Shown: positions 51,516 to 60,526 of the stretch, piece after piece
Numbering within the stretch: position 1 is the first letter of the stretch
Layout of the letters: every line of letters starts with the position of its first letter
Assembly (NCBI RefSeq): GCF_001636615.1
Contig: NZ_LGEK01000004.1
Location: forward strand, 1-64,000
Reading direction: 5' to 3'
DNA length: 64,000 nucleotides
Source of the DNA: Mucilaginibacter sp. L294
GTDB taxonomy: Bacteria; Bacteroidota; Bacteroidia; Sphingobacteriales; Sphingobacteriaceae
The notes under the pieces: generated by a model
Databases searched by the model: none
Told to the model about the DNA's origin: nothing
The model's input: only the letters and a program-made list of their open reading frames with translations
Translations under genes and position numbers: made by a program

Positions 51516-51539
51516 TAATCAATCGTTTGATTAATTTTG
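51516..51539. promoter_or_regulatory. Candidate operator 2 overlapping the tetR -7 box
   Basis: TAATCAA-tcgt-TTGATTA (51516-51533) is a 7-bp inverted repeat. The -7 box TAATTTTG (51532-51539) overlaps its right end and lies 17 bases before the tetR ATG. A repressor bound here would block its own promoter. Confidence 0.65.
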
Positions 51540-51556
51540 TGCGGGACAAAAAGAAA

Positions 51557-52186
51557 ATGGAAAAGGAAAAAACAGATAAAAAAGATCACATACTCGATGT
51601 TGCCGAGCGTGTTTTTGCCGAATTAGGATATGATGGCGCTTCAACGCGTATGATATCTGGCGAAGCAGGTGTCAATATGGCTATGCTTAATTATTACTTC
51701 GGTTCAAAAGAAGGGGTTTTCCTGGCAATTTTTGATCGTAGGATTTCTACTTTCCAAACCGTACTGCTTAGCATAGGGAATGATGAAAGTATGAACTCGT
51801 GGGAGAAACTGGACAAATATCTGGATAGCTATATAGACAAAGTGGTAACCAATAATTGTTTCCATATTATGCTGAACCGCGAGATCTCCAAATCAAAAAA
51901 GAATGAGCTTACCGATCAGATAACCGATATTATTATGAAAAACGTAACCGTTTTTCAAGACATTATAGCAGAAGGTATTAAAAAAGGTGATTTTAATAAA
52001 GATGCGGATCAACAGCTTTTGGTTGCTACCATATTTGGCACAAAAAATTACATCGTAAACACCCCGCATATCTCATCAAAAGTACTTGGCTATGATGTGC
52101 TGGATGCTGATGTTCAGAATAACCTGCTTAAACCCCGATTTAAAGCCTACATGAAAACACTGTTAAAAGCCTACTTACAGAATTAA
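51557..52186 (+). CDS. TetR/AcrR family transcriptional regulator
   Basis: A 209-residue regulator. Residues about 10-57 are the helix-turn-helix domain (HILDVAERVFAELGYDGASTRMISGEAGVNMAMLNYYFGSKEGVFLAIF). The C-terminal helical ligand domain is family-typical. The start at ATG 51557 is preferred to a GTG/ATT-region frame extension at 51527, which would run through the operator and promoter. It is the first gene of the efflux operon (2-base gap to tolC), so it probably represses the efflux genes and itself through the two operator-like sites upstream. Confidence 0.92.
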   Translation: MEKEKTDKKDHILDVAERVFAELGYDGASTRMISGEAGVNMAMLNYYFGSKEGVFLAIFDRRISTFQTVLLSIGNDESMNSWEKLDKYLDSYIDKVVTNNCFHIMLNREISKSKKNELTDQITDIIMKNVTVFQDIIAEGIKKGDFNKDADQQLLVATIFGTKNYIVNTPHISSKVLGYDVLDADVQNNLLKPRFKAYMKTLLKAYLQN

Positions 52187-52188
52187 AA

Positions 52189-53553
52189 ATGACAACAAAT
52201 AAATATATACCCTTGAAACCCTCACGCATAAACAAAGCCTTAAAGGCCGCGGGCAGTATGGCCATGTTACTATTGGCACTACTGGTTACAAACCCCGCCG
52301 CCGCACAGGACAGAACAATTACGCTTGACGAAGCCCTGAAGCTGGGCATTGAAAACAGCAAAACGCTTAAACTTTCGCAATCGCGCATTGACCAGGCCGT
52401 ATCGCAATACCAGCAGGCTAAAGATCGCTCGTTGCCAACCGCTAAAGCCAGTTTTGGTTATAACCGTGCGCAGATCCCTGCAAACAAACTTAACCTTGGC
52501 GAAGAAAGCTTAAGCCTGCCAACAAGCGCTAACGCTTATTTAGGTACCCTATCTGTTAACCAGGCAATATGGCAAGGTAATAAGTTAAAGTATGCACGCG
52601 AATCGACAACCTTGTTAACAGAGGTTGCCCGCCTGGATGCCGTTAACGATAAAGACCAGATAGCTTACAGTATTATTGACGCGTATTACAACCTGTACAA
52701 AGTGCTGCAAAGCAAAAAGGTGGTTGACCAAAACTTAACCACCATTGATGCGCAGATAAAACAGGCACAGCGCTTTTTTGACCAGGGCATTGTTACCAAA
52801 AATGATGTGCTGCGTTTCCAGCTACAGCGTTCAAACATTGAGTTGAACGGTATCGACCTGGAAAACAACCGCCGCATTATTAACTACAACATGGATATTT
52901 TATTGGGTTTACCAGAAGGGACCCAGTTAACCATTGCGCAGATAACCGAAACAGACCATTCGGCAGCGCCGTTAACTGCTTACCTGGATACAGCCATGAG
53001 CAACCGCCCCGAGTTTCAACAGTTTGACCTGCGTACCCGTGTTGCCGAAACCAATATTAAAAGTGTAAAGGCAAATACATCGCCTACACTATCGGCATCG
53101 GCCAGTGCTTACTATGTTGGTATAGCTGCTAACCCTATCCCCAAAAGCGGAAACTTCATTACCCCCATATCAGCAGGTTTAACCTTAGGATGGGATTTTG
53201 GTACCCTATGGACTAACAAAAACAAGGTGAACGAGGCCAAGCTGCAACGCGAAGAGGTGATCATTAATAAAGGTATCACCACAGATAATATCAAAAATGA
53301 GGTGAACCAAAGCTACCAGAACTATAAAGCGGCGCTTGATAAGATAACCTTACTGCAAACATCTATTAACCAGGCGCAGGAAAATAACCGCATACTGGAA
53401 AACAAATACCGTAGCAATATATCAACCGCTACAGACCGTGCAGATGCACAAACCTTGCTTTACCAGGCCGAAATAAACTTAGAATTGGCTAAAGCAGATG
53501 CAGGGCTTGCATACTATACATTATTAAAATCAACAGGAAAACTTAACAAATAA
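52189..53553 (+). CDS. TolC family outer membrane efflux protein
   Basis: A 454-residue outer-membrane channel with signal peptide ending PAAAQDR. Two OEP repeats, about 45-235 and 265-450, are rich in coiled-coil patterns (LKLSQSRIDQAVSQYQQAKD; YKAALDKITLLQTSINQAQEN). It forms the trimeric exit duct for the HlyD/DHA2 pump encoded next. It is 2 bases from tetR and 17 bases from the adaptor gene. Confidence 0.94.
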   Translation: MTTNKYIPLKPSRINKALKAAGSMAMLLLALLVTNPAAAQDRTITLDEALKLGIENSKTLKLSQSRIDQAVSQYQQAKDRSLPTAKASFGYNRAQIPANKLNLGEESLSLPTSANAYLGTLSVNQAIWQGNKLKYARESTTLLTEVARLDAVNDKDQIAYSIIDAYYNLYKVLQSKKVVDQNLTTIDAQIKQAQRFFDQGIVTKNDVLRFQLQRSNIELNGIDLENNRRIINYNMDILLGLPEGTQLTIAQITETDHSAAPLTAYLDTAMSNRPEFQQFDLRTRVAETNIKSVKANTSPTLSASASAYYVGIAANPIPKSGNFITPISAGLTLGWDFGTLWTNKNKVNEAKLQREEVIINKGITTDNIKNEVNQSYQNYKAALDKITLLQTSINQAQENNRILENKYRSNISTATDRADAQTLLYQAEINLELAKADAGLAYYTLLKSTGKLNK

Positions 53554-53570
53554 TTACAATACATAAAGCG

Positions 53571-54623
53571 ATGGCAAAAGAAACACAAGAAGCAGAACCT
53601 AAAAAGAAAAACAAAGTACTTCCTATTATATTGGGAGTGGTTCTTTTAGGGGGTATCATATTCGGTGTAAAAGAATATATATACTTCAGCAAACACGTTG
53701 ATACAGACGATGCGCAGATAGACGGCGACATAAGCCCGGTTGTGGCCCGCGTTGGCGGTTATGTTGACAGCATTATGTTTGAAGAAAACACACACGTTAA
53801 CAAAGGCCAGCTACTGGTTAAAATAGACGACCGCGACTACAAAGTAAAATTAGAGCAGGCGCAAGCTGCACAAGTTGGTGCAAGCGCAGGTATCAATGTA
53901 GGCGAATCGCAAATTTCTACTACTACTGCAAACTCATCAAGCGCTAAAGCGGATGTTGAATCGGCAAAAGCACGTTTAGACAAAACACGTAAGGATTACG
54001 ACCGTTACGCCAACCTGGTGCAGGATGGATCTGTAACCCGCCAGCAATTTGACCAGGCCAAAGCCGATCTGGCTGTTGCACAGGCTAATTACAATGCATC
54101 ACGCGATAAATACAAAGCCGCTGTTGAGCAGATTGCTACCAGCCGCAGCCAGTTAAAAGTTACCAATACCGGTGTAAGCCAAAAGCAGGTTGATATTGAT
54201 TATGCAAAACTGCAATTAACTTATACCAACGTTAAATCACCTTCGAGCGGTATCGTAGCTAAGAAGAATGTACAGGTGGGCCAGTTAGTACAGGCAGGCC
54301 AAACCTTGTTTTCGGTTGTAAACGATAACAGCGTTTACATTACAGCAAACTTCAAAGAAACCCAGTTAGATAAGATCGAGAATGGCCAAAAGGTTGACCT
54401 TGATGTTAACGCTTACCCTGGTTTAAAAATTGAAGGTACAGTTTATAACTTTTCGCCTGCTACAGGTGCAAAGTTCTCTTTACTGCCACCAGATAACGCT
54501 ACAGGTAACTTTGTAAAAGTTGTGCAGCGTATCCCTGTTAAAATTAAAATAACAGGCAGCAAGGAAGATATTGCGAAACTACGCCCGGGTATGAGCGTAG
54601 ATGTTTCGGTTAACATAAAATAA
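53571..54623 (+). CDS. HlyD/EmrA family membrane fusion protein
   Basis: A 350-residue adaptor: cytoplasmic Lys-rich start, one transmembrane helix at about residues 15-36, lipoyl-like halves around DTDDAQIDGDISPVVARVGG and SPSSGIVAKKNVQVGQLV, a long helical hairpin between them (residues about 90-205), and a beta-barrel part (VYITANFKETQLDKIENGQ). It bridges the inner-membrane pump to the TolC channel. Middle gene of the efflux operon. Confidence 0.94.
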   Translation: MAKETQEAEPKKKNKVLPIILGVVLLGGIIFGVKEYIYFSKHVDTDDAQIDGDISPVVARVGGYVDSIMFEENTHVNKGQLLVKIDDRDYKVKLEQAQAAQVGASAGINVGESQISTTTANSSSAKADVESAKARLDKTRKDYDRYANLVQDGSVTRQQFDQAKADLAVAQANYNASRDKYKAAVEQIATSRSQLKVTNTGVSQKQVDIDYAKLQLTYTNVKSPSSGIVAKKNVQVGQLVQAGQTLFSVVNDNSVYITANFKETQLDKIENGQKVDLDVNAYPGLKIEGTVYNFSPATGAKFSLLPPDNATGNFVKVVQRIPVKIKITGSKEDIAKLRPGMSVDVSVNIK

Positions 54624-54634
54624 AGACTAATAAA

Positions 54635-56176
54635 ATGGCTGAAACTGGCTTTAAAAAATGGATAATTACCATTACGGTGATCATGGCATCGCTCCTGGAG
54701 CTGATAGATACCACCATCGTAAACGTAGCTATTCCGCATATACAGGGTAACCTTGGCGCAACCCTTGAGGATGTTGCCTGGGTGGTTACCGGCTACGCCG
54801 TAGCAAACGTTATCATCCTGCCCATGTCGGGCTGGTTAGGCGGGCGCTTTGGCCGTAAAAATTACTTTCTTACCTCTATAGTTGTATTCACCATAGCATC
54901 GTTTTTATGTGGTAATGCCAACTCACTTGATGAGCTTGTTGTGTTCCGTATAATACAGGGTATTGCCGGTGGTGGTTTAATATCAACCGGGCAAACCATA
55001 TTACTGGAAACCTGGCCGCGCGAGCAAATTGGTACCGCTACTGCCTTGTTTGGTTTAGGCGCGGTTGTAGGCCCAACAGTAGGGCCAACAATTGGTGGCT
55101 GGATAACCGAAAACTACGCTTGGCCGTGGATCTTTTATGTAAACATCCCGGTTGGCGCGTTGGCTATATTTTTAACCTATACATTTGTTAGGGAAACACC
55201 CAAAGAGGAGAAGAAGCCCGTGGACTGGTGGGGTATTGGTTTATTGGCAGTTGCTGTAGGTAGCTTGCAAACCATCCTTGAAAAAGGCGAATCGGAAGAT
55301 TGGTTTGCAAAAAATTACATCATTGTATTAACCATAACAGCAATTCTGGGGATCATATTATTTATATGGCGGGAGCTAAGTACCGACCACCCTATCGTGA
55401 ACTTTTCAATTATGCGGCATCGAAGTTTTGCCGTGGGTATGTTTACCTCCTTTATATTGGGGTTTGGGTTGTACGGTTCCGTGTTCGTGTTCCCGGTATT
55501 TTGCCAGAATTTGCTTGGCTTTAACGCGCAGCAAACAGGCGAGCTACTATTCCCGGGTGGGGTATGTACTATTATAATGATGCCGTTTATAGGTAAAATG
55601 CTTAATAAAGGCATCCCGGCGCAGTTTATGGCTACCGCGGGTATGTTCCTGTTCTTTGTATTTACATGGATGCTGAGCAACTCTACCCTGGCAACAGGAG
55701 AGAAAGATGTATTGGTGCCTTTATTGATACGTGGTGTAGGTATGGCCTTATTGTTTGTACCTTTAACCACCTTAGCCATGGCCGACCTGAAAGGGCCGGA
55801 AATTGGCCAGGGATCGGGCTTGAACAACATGATGCGCCAGTTAGGCGGGTCGTTTGGTATCGCGGCTTTAACCACCATTATACACATTCGTCAGGGTTTT
55901 CACCGCAGCACGCTGATAGAGCATATTAACCCTTATAACCCATCTTTTACAGAGCGTTTAAACCAGTACATACATGGGTTTATGGCTCAGGGGAAATCGG
56001 TTATTGATGCCACACACATGGCTTACGCGGCTATTGAAGGCACGGTGATCAGGCAAACCATGTTGCTTACTTATGATGATGCTTACTGGATCTCGGGTTT
56101 GGTAATGCTATTCTCTATACCGTTGTTGTACCTGCAGCCGTTTAAAAAGCTAAAGGCCGTAACGGATTCCCACTAA
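54635..56176 (+). CDS. DHA2 family (EmrB/QacA) multidrug efflux MFS transporter
   Basis: A 513-residue transporter with 14 transmembrane helices. DHA2 features are MASLLELIDTTIVNVAIPHI at the N-terminus, the motif GWLGGRFGRKNYFL in the loop after helix 2, and the motif C GAVVGPTVGPTIGGWI in helix 5 typical of antiporters. It pumps hydrophobic compounds with proton exchange through the HlyD and TolC partners. Substrates unknown. Last gene of the operon, followed by a strong terminator. Confidence 0.95.
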   Translation: MAETGFKKWIITITVIMASLLELIDTTIVNVAIPHIQGNLGATLEDVAWVVTGYAVANVIILPMSGWLGGRFGRKNYFLTSIVVFTIASFLCGNANSLDELVVFRIIQGIAGGGLISTGQTILLETWPREQIGTATALFGLGAVVGPTVGPTIGGWITENYAWPWIFYVNIPVGALAIFLTYTFVRETPKEEKKPVDWWGIGLLAVAVGSLQTILEKGESEDWFAKNYIIVLTITAILGIILFIWRELSTDHPIVNFSIMRHRSFAVGMFTSFILGFGLYGSVFVFPVFCQNLLGFNAQQTGELLFPGGVCTIIMMPFIGKMLNKGIPAQFMATAGMFLFFVFTWMLSNSTLATGEKDVLVPLLIRGVGMALLFVPLTTLAMADLKGPEIGQGSGLNNMMRQLGGSFGIAALTTIIHIRQGFHRSTLIEHINPYNPSFTERLNQYIHGFMAQGKSVIDATHMAYAAIEGTVIRQTMLLTYDDAYWISGLVMLFSIPLLYLQPFKKLKAVTDSH

Positions 56177-56182
56177 AAAACA

Positions 56183-56214
56183 AAACCATTCTGCCTTTAA
56201 AAGCAGAATGGTTT
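56183..56214. terminator. Terminator of the efflux operon
   Basis: A 12-bp perfect stem AAACCATTCTGC / GCAGAATGGTTT with an 8-base loop, 7 bases after the DHA2 stop codon. Confidence 0.88.
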
Positions 56215-56395
56215 CTCCAAAAAATCAACAATTAAATTTGTAATCCCCCTTGGGGCCGGTAATGTTTTACAGCTATAAAATTATTACGACGACAAGGGTT
56301 AGTAATAATCTAAGCTTTAAAATTAAGGCTTTTAAATCAACAAACACAAATTTAATGCAGATTATTTTTGAACACAGCTAAACCGATCCGTTTAA

Positions 56396-56980
56396 TTAGA
56401 AAATAATTTTACCGGTTGCTGTAACCAATGATGCTATTCTTACGGCATCAAAAATGCGCTCTTCAGTAGTGCCTAATTTTATCAACGAATCTTCATGGGC
56501 ATTCACACACATTTCGCAACCGTTAACGGCCGATATGGCCAGGCTCATCAATTCAAAAAACTCTTTACCAGTTACCGGTTTCATCATTAACAGCATGCGG
56601 ATACGTGCAGGTATCTGTGTGTATTTTTCCTTTTGGGTAAAATGCCTGAAACGATAAAATATATTGTTTGATGCCAGTAACGATGCGCATCCTGCGGCCT
56701 CGGCAACGTCGGCGTCGGTAGCTTCGTTTTGTTTGGCTACACCGGTGTAGTAAGCAATAAGCGGCGCGTTTTGGTTATTAACGGCTGTGCTTAAGCCAAG
56801 CAGGGCGCATTCTTTAGCGCTCAGATGTTCTGACGTTAGGGTACTTGTAAAGTTCAGCTTCAGGTCGCGCAGGTAGCGCGATTCGCCAGCCTCTAATAAA
56901 TTAAGGGCCGGGGTGCGGTATGTTTTGTCAAGGCCTGTTGTTTCCAGCAGTTCCTGTACTATTTCGGTGCTTTCGCTCAT
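56396..56980 (-). CDS. Carboxymuconolactone decarboxylase / AhpD-like protein
   Basis: A 194-residue helical protein with the AhpD-type motif CEMCVNAHEDSL at about residues 157-168, providing two redox Cys and a His. AhpD-like proteins return electrons to peroxiredoxins or detoxify peroxides. The gene lies directly downstream of a peroxiredoxin gene on the same strand, supporting that role. The longer frame to 57046 runs into a dispersed repeat and is rejected; the ATG at 56980 starts a typical protein. Confidence 0.88.
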   Translation of the reverse strand: MSESTEIVQELLETTGLDKTYRTPALNLLEAGESRYLRDLKLNFTSTLTSEHLSAKECALLGLSTAVNNQNAPLIAYYTGVAKQNEATDADVAEAAGCASLLASNNIFYRFRHFTQKEKYTQIPARIRMLLMMKPVTGKEFFELMSLAISAVNGCEMCVNAHEDSLIKLGTTEERIFDAVRIASLVTATGKIIF

Positions 56981-57010
56981 GGTAGTATTTGATATTAAAT
57001 GGTAAAAAAA

Positions 57011-57099
57011 TAACCACAGAGGACACAGAGTTTTCACAGAGGGCACAAAGGTTAATCTCTGTGTACTTTGTGGTTTTCTCTCAGTGTACTCTGTGGTTA
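57011..57099. repeat. Dispersed palindromic repeat, CCACAAAG family, copy 3
   Basis: TAACCACAGAGGACACAGAG at 57011-57030 pairs with CTCAGTGTACTCTGTGGTTA at 57080-57099 with 18 of 20 matches; the centre contains further CACAGAG/CTTTGTGG words. It separates the peroxiredoxin gene from the AhpD-like gene. Confidence 0.8.
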
Positions 57100-57124
57100 A
57101 ATAAGGTTTAGTTAAACTGCTTAA

Positions 57125-57670
57125 TTATACAGTTAAAGTCTCCTGGCCTTTTTCCCAGTTGCAAGGGCAAAGCTCATCTGTTTGTAAGCCATCAAGCACA
57201 CGCAAAACTTCTTTAACGTTACGGCCTACGCTAAGGTCATTTACAGATACCCAACGGATGATACCGGTAGGGTCAATAATGAAAGTAGCACGGTAAGCAA
57301 TTTTTTCATTTGGCTCTAAAATACCAAGGTCTTCAGCTAATGATTTTGAAGTATCGGCAAGCATCGGGAATTTAAGGTCGCGCAGGTCGTCATGATGTGT
57401 TCTCCATGCAGCGTGTACAAATTCGCTATCAGTAGATGCGCCAATTAAACGGGTGTCGCGATCGCGGAACTCGCCAAAATTTTTGTTGAACTCAGCAATC
57501 TCTGTAGGGCATACAAAAGTAAAATCCTTTGGCCACCAGAACATTACAGTCCAAACGTTATCGTCATTAACCAGGTATTCAGAAGTTATGGTTTCAAACT
57601 CTTTGCCTTTTTCTAAAGAAACTACGGCAGTTTTACTAAAAGCGGGAAATTGTTGTCCTATCGTTAACAT
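57125..57670 (-). CDS. Peroxiredoxin (AhpC/TSA family, 2-Cys type)
   Basis: A 181-residue thiol peroxidase with peroxidatic Cys54 in DFTFVCPTEIAEF and a resolving Cys in LCPCNWEKGQE near the C-terminus. The STDSEFVHAAWRTHHDDL segment is typical of AhpC. It reduces hydrogen peroxide and alkyl peroxides, probably recycled by the AhpD-like protein encoded downstream. A TATATTTG -7-like box (57699-57706, minus strand) lies 29 bases upstream. Confidence 0.95.
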   Translation of the reverse strand: MLTIGQQFPAFSKTAVVSLEKGKEFETITSEYLVNDDNVWTVMFWWPKDFTFVCPTEIAEFNKNFGEFRDRDTRLIGASTDSEFVHAAWRTHHDDLRDLKFPMLADTSKSLAEDLGILEPNEKIAYRATFIIDPTGIIRWVSVNDLSVGRNVKEVLRVLDGLQTDELCPCNWEKGQETLTV

Positions 57671-57922
57671 AATGATTGTTTTATTAAAATTTATGCAACA
57701 AATATACGGATAAAACCAACTAGGACTTTATCTTTAATATCTATATTATATAGTTTTTATCTATTATTTAATGTGTTGATATTGAGTATTGCTATTTGTA
57801 TATGAATGCTTTTGATGGAGAATATAGCAGGAAACAGCAGGTAGATCAACCTATTGAGGGAGGTATTCATTGTGATTTTTTTGCATTTTTTTAAATTCAG
57901 CTAATTGCTTATAATTGATAGT

Positions 57923-58555
57923 ATGAAAACCAAACCTATTGTTATCACATTATCAATTATTGCCGTATTGATGTGTGGCTTTTTGTTTGCCCGGTCTAAA
58001 TACTTGAGCAAGCCCGAGAAAACAGAGATCATAACCTTTTTAAACCAGTTTAATGCCAACATACAGTTGGGAGAGATTAAACCTGCAGCCCAGTATTTTG
58101 ATGAAGGCATGAACAAGGCTATGGTAAATATGCTGGTAAATGTGTTAAGCAATAAAACAAGCATGGGCGGCAAAGGGAAGCCGCTGTTTAAGGTTACGTT
58201 AAATACCGATGATAGCAAAATTACCTTTATAAACCCGGAGTTAGCAACTGCTGATGTCCCGGCAACGTTTCATCGTGATAGTATACCCGATGTGTTTACT
58301 ACCATTACTTTCACTATTCACAAGGGAGGGCCAAACAATTATAATATCTACCGGGTAGATGCAACCTTATTCAATAAAGATTACACGGACTATCAAAACA
58401 CCGTAATAAACCGCACTGTAGCAGAAACGAAACTCTTTAGCCCGCAAACACTGGCGGCTTTTAAAACGGCCAATCAGCTTAAAGCGCGGTACGATAGTAT
58501 TTTATGGTTTCAGCATGTTGATAATAAGGCTTGGTTTTACGTAGTGAAGAGGTAA
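57923..58555 (+). CDS. Hypothetical exported protein, N-terminal part of a likely split gene
   Basis: A 210-residue frame starting at ATG 57923. It has a single hydrophobic N-terminal segment (IVITLSIIAVLMCGFLFA), probably a signal anchor. The rest is a mixed alpha/beta part resembling uncharacterised Bacteroidota secreted proteins. I do not recognise a family. It ends at TAA 58553-58555, but the +1 frame continues at once with sequence that reads like protein and leads into the next gene, so the stop may be the product of a frameshift. Confidence 0.6.
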   Translation: MKTKPIVITLSIIAVLMCGFLFARSKYLSKPEKTEIITFLNQFNANIQLGEIKPAAQYFDEGMNKAMVNMLVNVLSNKTSMGGKGKPLFKVTLNTDDSKITFINPELATADVPATFHRDSIPDVFTTITFTIHKGGPNNYNIYRVDATLFNKDYTDYQNTVINRTVAETKLFSPQTLAAFKTANQLKARYDSILWFQHVDNKAWFYVVKR

Positions 58556-59834
58556 GCTTCCGGATGACTTTTATTGGCATGGCGAAAGAGATAAAACCAA
58601 ACCGGTTGACTATAAAATGGGATTGGTTAATCCCGATCTGAAAGAAATTATCCCGGTAGAATATGATCTGATCCATAACATAGGTGGAACAATTGACGGT
58701 TTGATAGAGGTAGAAAAAGGAGAGAAAAAAGGCTTGTATGATATAACGGGTAAATTGGTTGTGCCCGTAAACTACGAGCAGATATTACCTTTAAATGATG
58801 GCGAGAACCTTGCCTTGCTAAAAAATGGCAACGATTATTCGTACTTTAAAAATGATATGACCATTGGCGAAACACTGGTTGATTTTAAAATTGCCGATGC
58901 ATTGCCAAAGGTTAAACACTATGCCGATTCGTATAAAGTAAACGGGGAAAGTTCTAAAAATATAATGGAGTATAATGATCGTAATCGTTTTACATCACTT
59001 GTTGTAGCTCCATCTTATTTGGTAGAGTGGCATATGCTCTCCGAGTTTTTAAACTTGCCCAATAAGTTGCGTACCCCTACCGAGGAAATGATTGGAGACG
59101 GTGACGGGAGTGGCTATGTTGAAGTAAAATTCAGCGGGGAGCAAAAAGATGAAGAAAATTGGTTTACAAGTGCATTTTATTCGGTTGTTAACGATTACCT
59201 GGGCGGCAGGGGCGGCTTGTATGAGAATAAAGCCCTGTTACTTGTTGATAAGAAACAAAACCGGATACTGGGCTTTGATGCCAGCAACTATTTTGGTGAA
59301 GGCGAAGGTGGCGGCCCTTTGATAGGCGATTGCCGCGAAAACTCGCTTAAGGCCATTAACGATTCGCTTTTTGAGTTTAAAACAACATCAACCTTTGATG
59401 CCGAACTACTTGAAAAGGATAGTTATATTGAAGAAGGCCCTTACTATCATTACCTGCAAATTAAAAACGGAAAACTGGTGGCGATGGAAAGCCAGAGGTT
59501 GTTCCCCACCCAATTTGTGAAACTGGATGATTCTTACCTGCAGGGCTGTTATACTTTGGCCAATGAGCTTTACTCTGATAAAACTAAACGGAAAACGGTT
59601 GACCATCTTACAAACGATATGCTGCAGTACATGAAGAACGAGATTTACGGCTCATACCATTATAAGTTTAAAAGCCCAAGGTGGGACGAGATATTTAAAA
59701 ACAGGTTTTATGTAGATGAAAAAGAACGTAACGTAACGGTCGACGATTCATTGACCGCCATAGATAAGTACAATATTAACTGGATCAACAGTAAGCTTAA
59801 TCCGCAGAAACCAACGGTACTTGCCGCCCAATGA
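58551..59834 (+). pseudogene. WG-repeat-like protein, C-terminal part of a likely split gene
   Basis: The first ATG is at 58617 (405 residues), but the frame is open from 58551 and reads KLPDDFYWHGERDKTKP before it, with no start codon available. That stretch and the following MGLVNPDLKEIIPVEYDLI and GLYDITGKLVVPVNYEQILPL look like WG-type beta repeats, which argues the true start is in the preceding gene. The rest, about residues 100-405, is a charged domain of unknown function. It overlaps the DUF2306 gene by 4 bases (ATGA). Either a frameshifted gene, a sequencing indel, or an independent gene starting at 58617. Confidence 0.6.
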
Positions 59835-60466
59835 AAATTGCTGTAAAAGTTTTATGGTACTTTGCCTTTTTTTGGGTGTTTATATTGTGTGCGGGTACGT
59901 TTGTACAATACCTAAGCTTTAAACACGATACGCAGTTCTTATACATTAAACGGCAGGCTGTTGCTACGGGCTGGTACCTGCCCGCGTTTTATTGTCATGT
60001 ATTAGGCAGCAGTGCGCTGCTCATCGCCGGTTACTTTCAATTCTCTCAAAAGGTTTACCGTAACAGGCCGCTGCATAAGGCATTGGGTAAACTATATGTG
60101 TTTGGCGTGTTGTTTTTTGCATCGCCGGGCGCCTATGTGATGACCCTTTTTGTAAACCGGGGCGCAGGCGTTTTTGCATCCTTCCTGATCCAAAATACCC
60201 TTTGGGTAATTTTTACCATAGCCGGCTGGTTGTACATACTTAAAGGTGATGTTAATAACCATATAAAAATGATGCGCTATAGCTACGCCCTGGCATTTGG
60301 CGCGGTAATGCTGCGTTTTTATATATGGTTATTTACGGTTGTAGGCTTCGGAATAAACTTTAATAATAACTACCTGATTATAGCTTTTTTAAGTTGGGTA
60401 CCCAATTTATTATTGGCCGGGATAATTAACAGATATAGTAAAAACCCTTTAGCTGTATCCGTTTAA
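59831..60466 (+). CDS. DUF2306-type membrane protein
   Basis: A 211-residue protein with six or seven hydrophobic helices. Segments HVLGSSALLIAGYFQFSQKVYRNRPLHKALGKLYVFGVL and NNHIKMMRYSYALAFGAVMLRFY fit the DUF2306 pattern, including His residues in the membrane loops suggestive of haem or quinone contact. Function is not known. It is coupled by a 4-base overlap to the preceding gene. Confidence 0.75.
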   Translation: MKIAVKVLWYFAFFWVFILCAGTFVQYLSFKHDTQFLYIKRQAVATGWYLPAFYCHVLGSSALLIAGYFQFSQKVYRNRPLHKALGKLYVFGVLFFASPGAYVMTLFVNRGAGVFASFLIQNTLWVIFTIAGWLYILKGDVNNHIKMMRYSYALAFGAVMLRFYIWLFTVVGFGINFNNNYLIIAFLSWVPNLLLAGIINRYSKNPLAVSV

Positions 60467-60483
60467 TTCAGGAGAATGTATTA

Positions 60484-60518
60484 AAACAAAAAGCCCCTTA
60501 AAAAGGGGCTTTTTGTTT
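60484..60518. terminator. Bidirectional terminator between DUF2306 and GH20 genes
   Basis: A 16-bp stem AAACAAAAAGCCCCTT / AAGGGGCTTTTTGTTT with a 3-base loop lies between the convergent stops. Confidence 0.9.
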
Positions 60519-60526
60519 TAATAAGG

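Noticed and set aside
56981-57046. N-terminal extension of the AhpD-like protein
   Set aside because: The extension translates part of the dispersed repeat region; the ATG at 56980 starts a normal protein.
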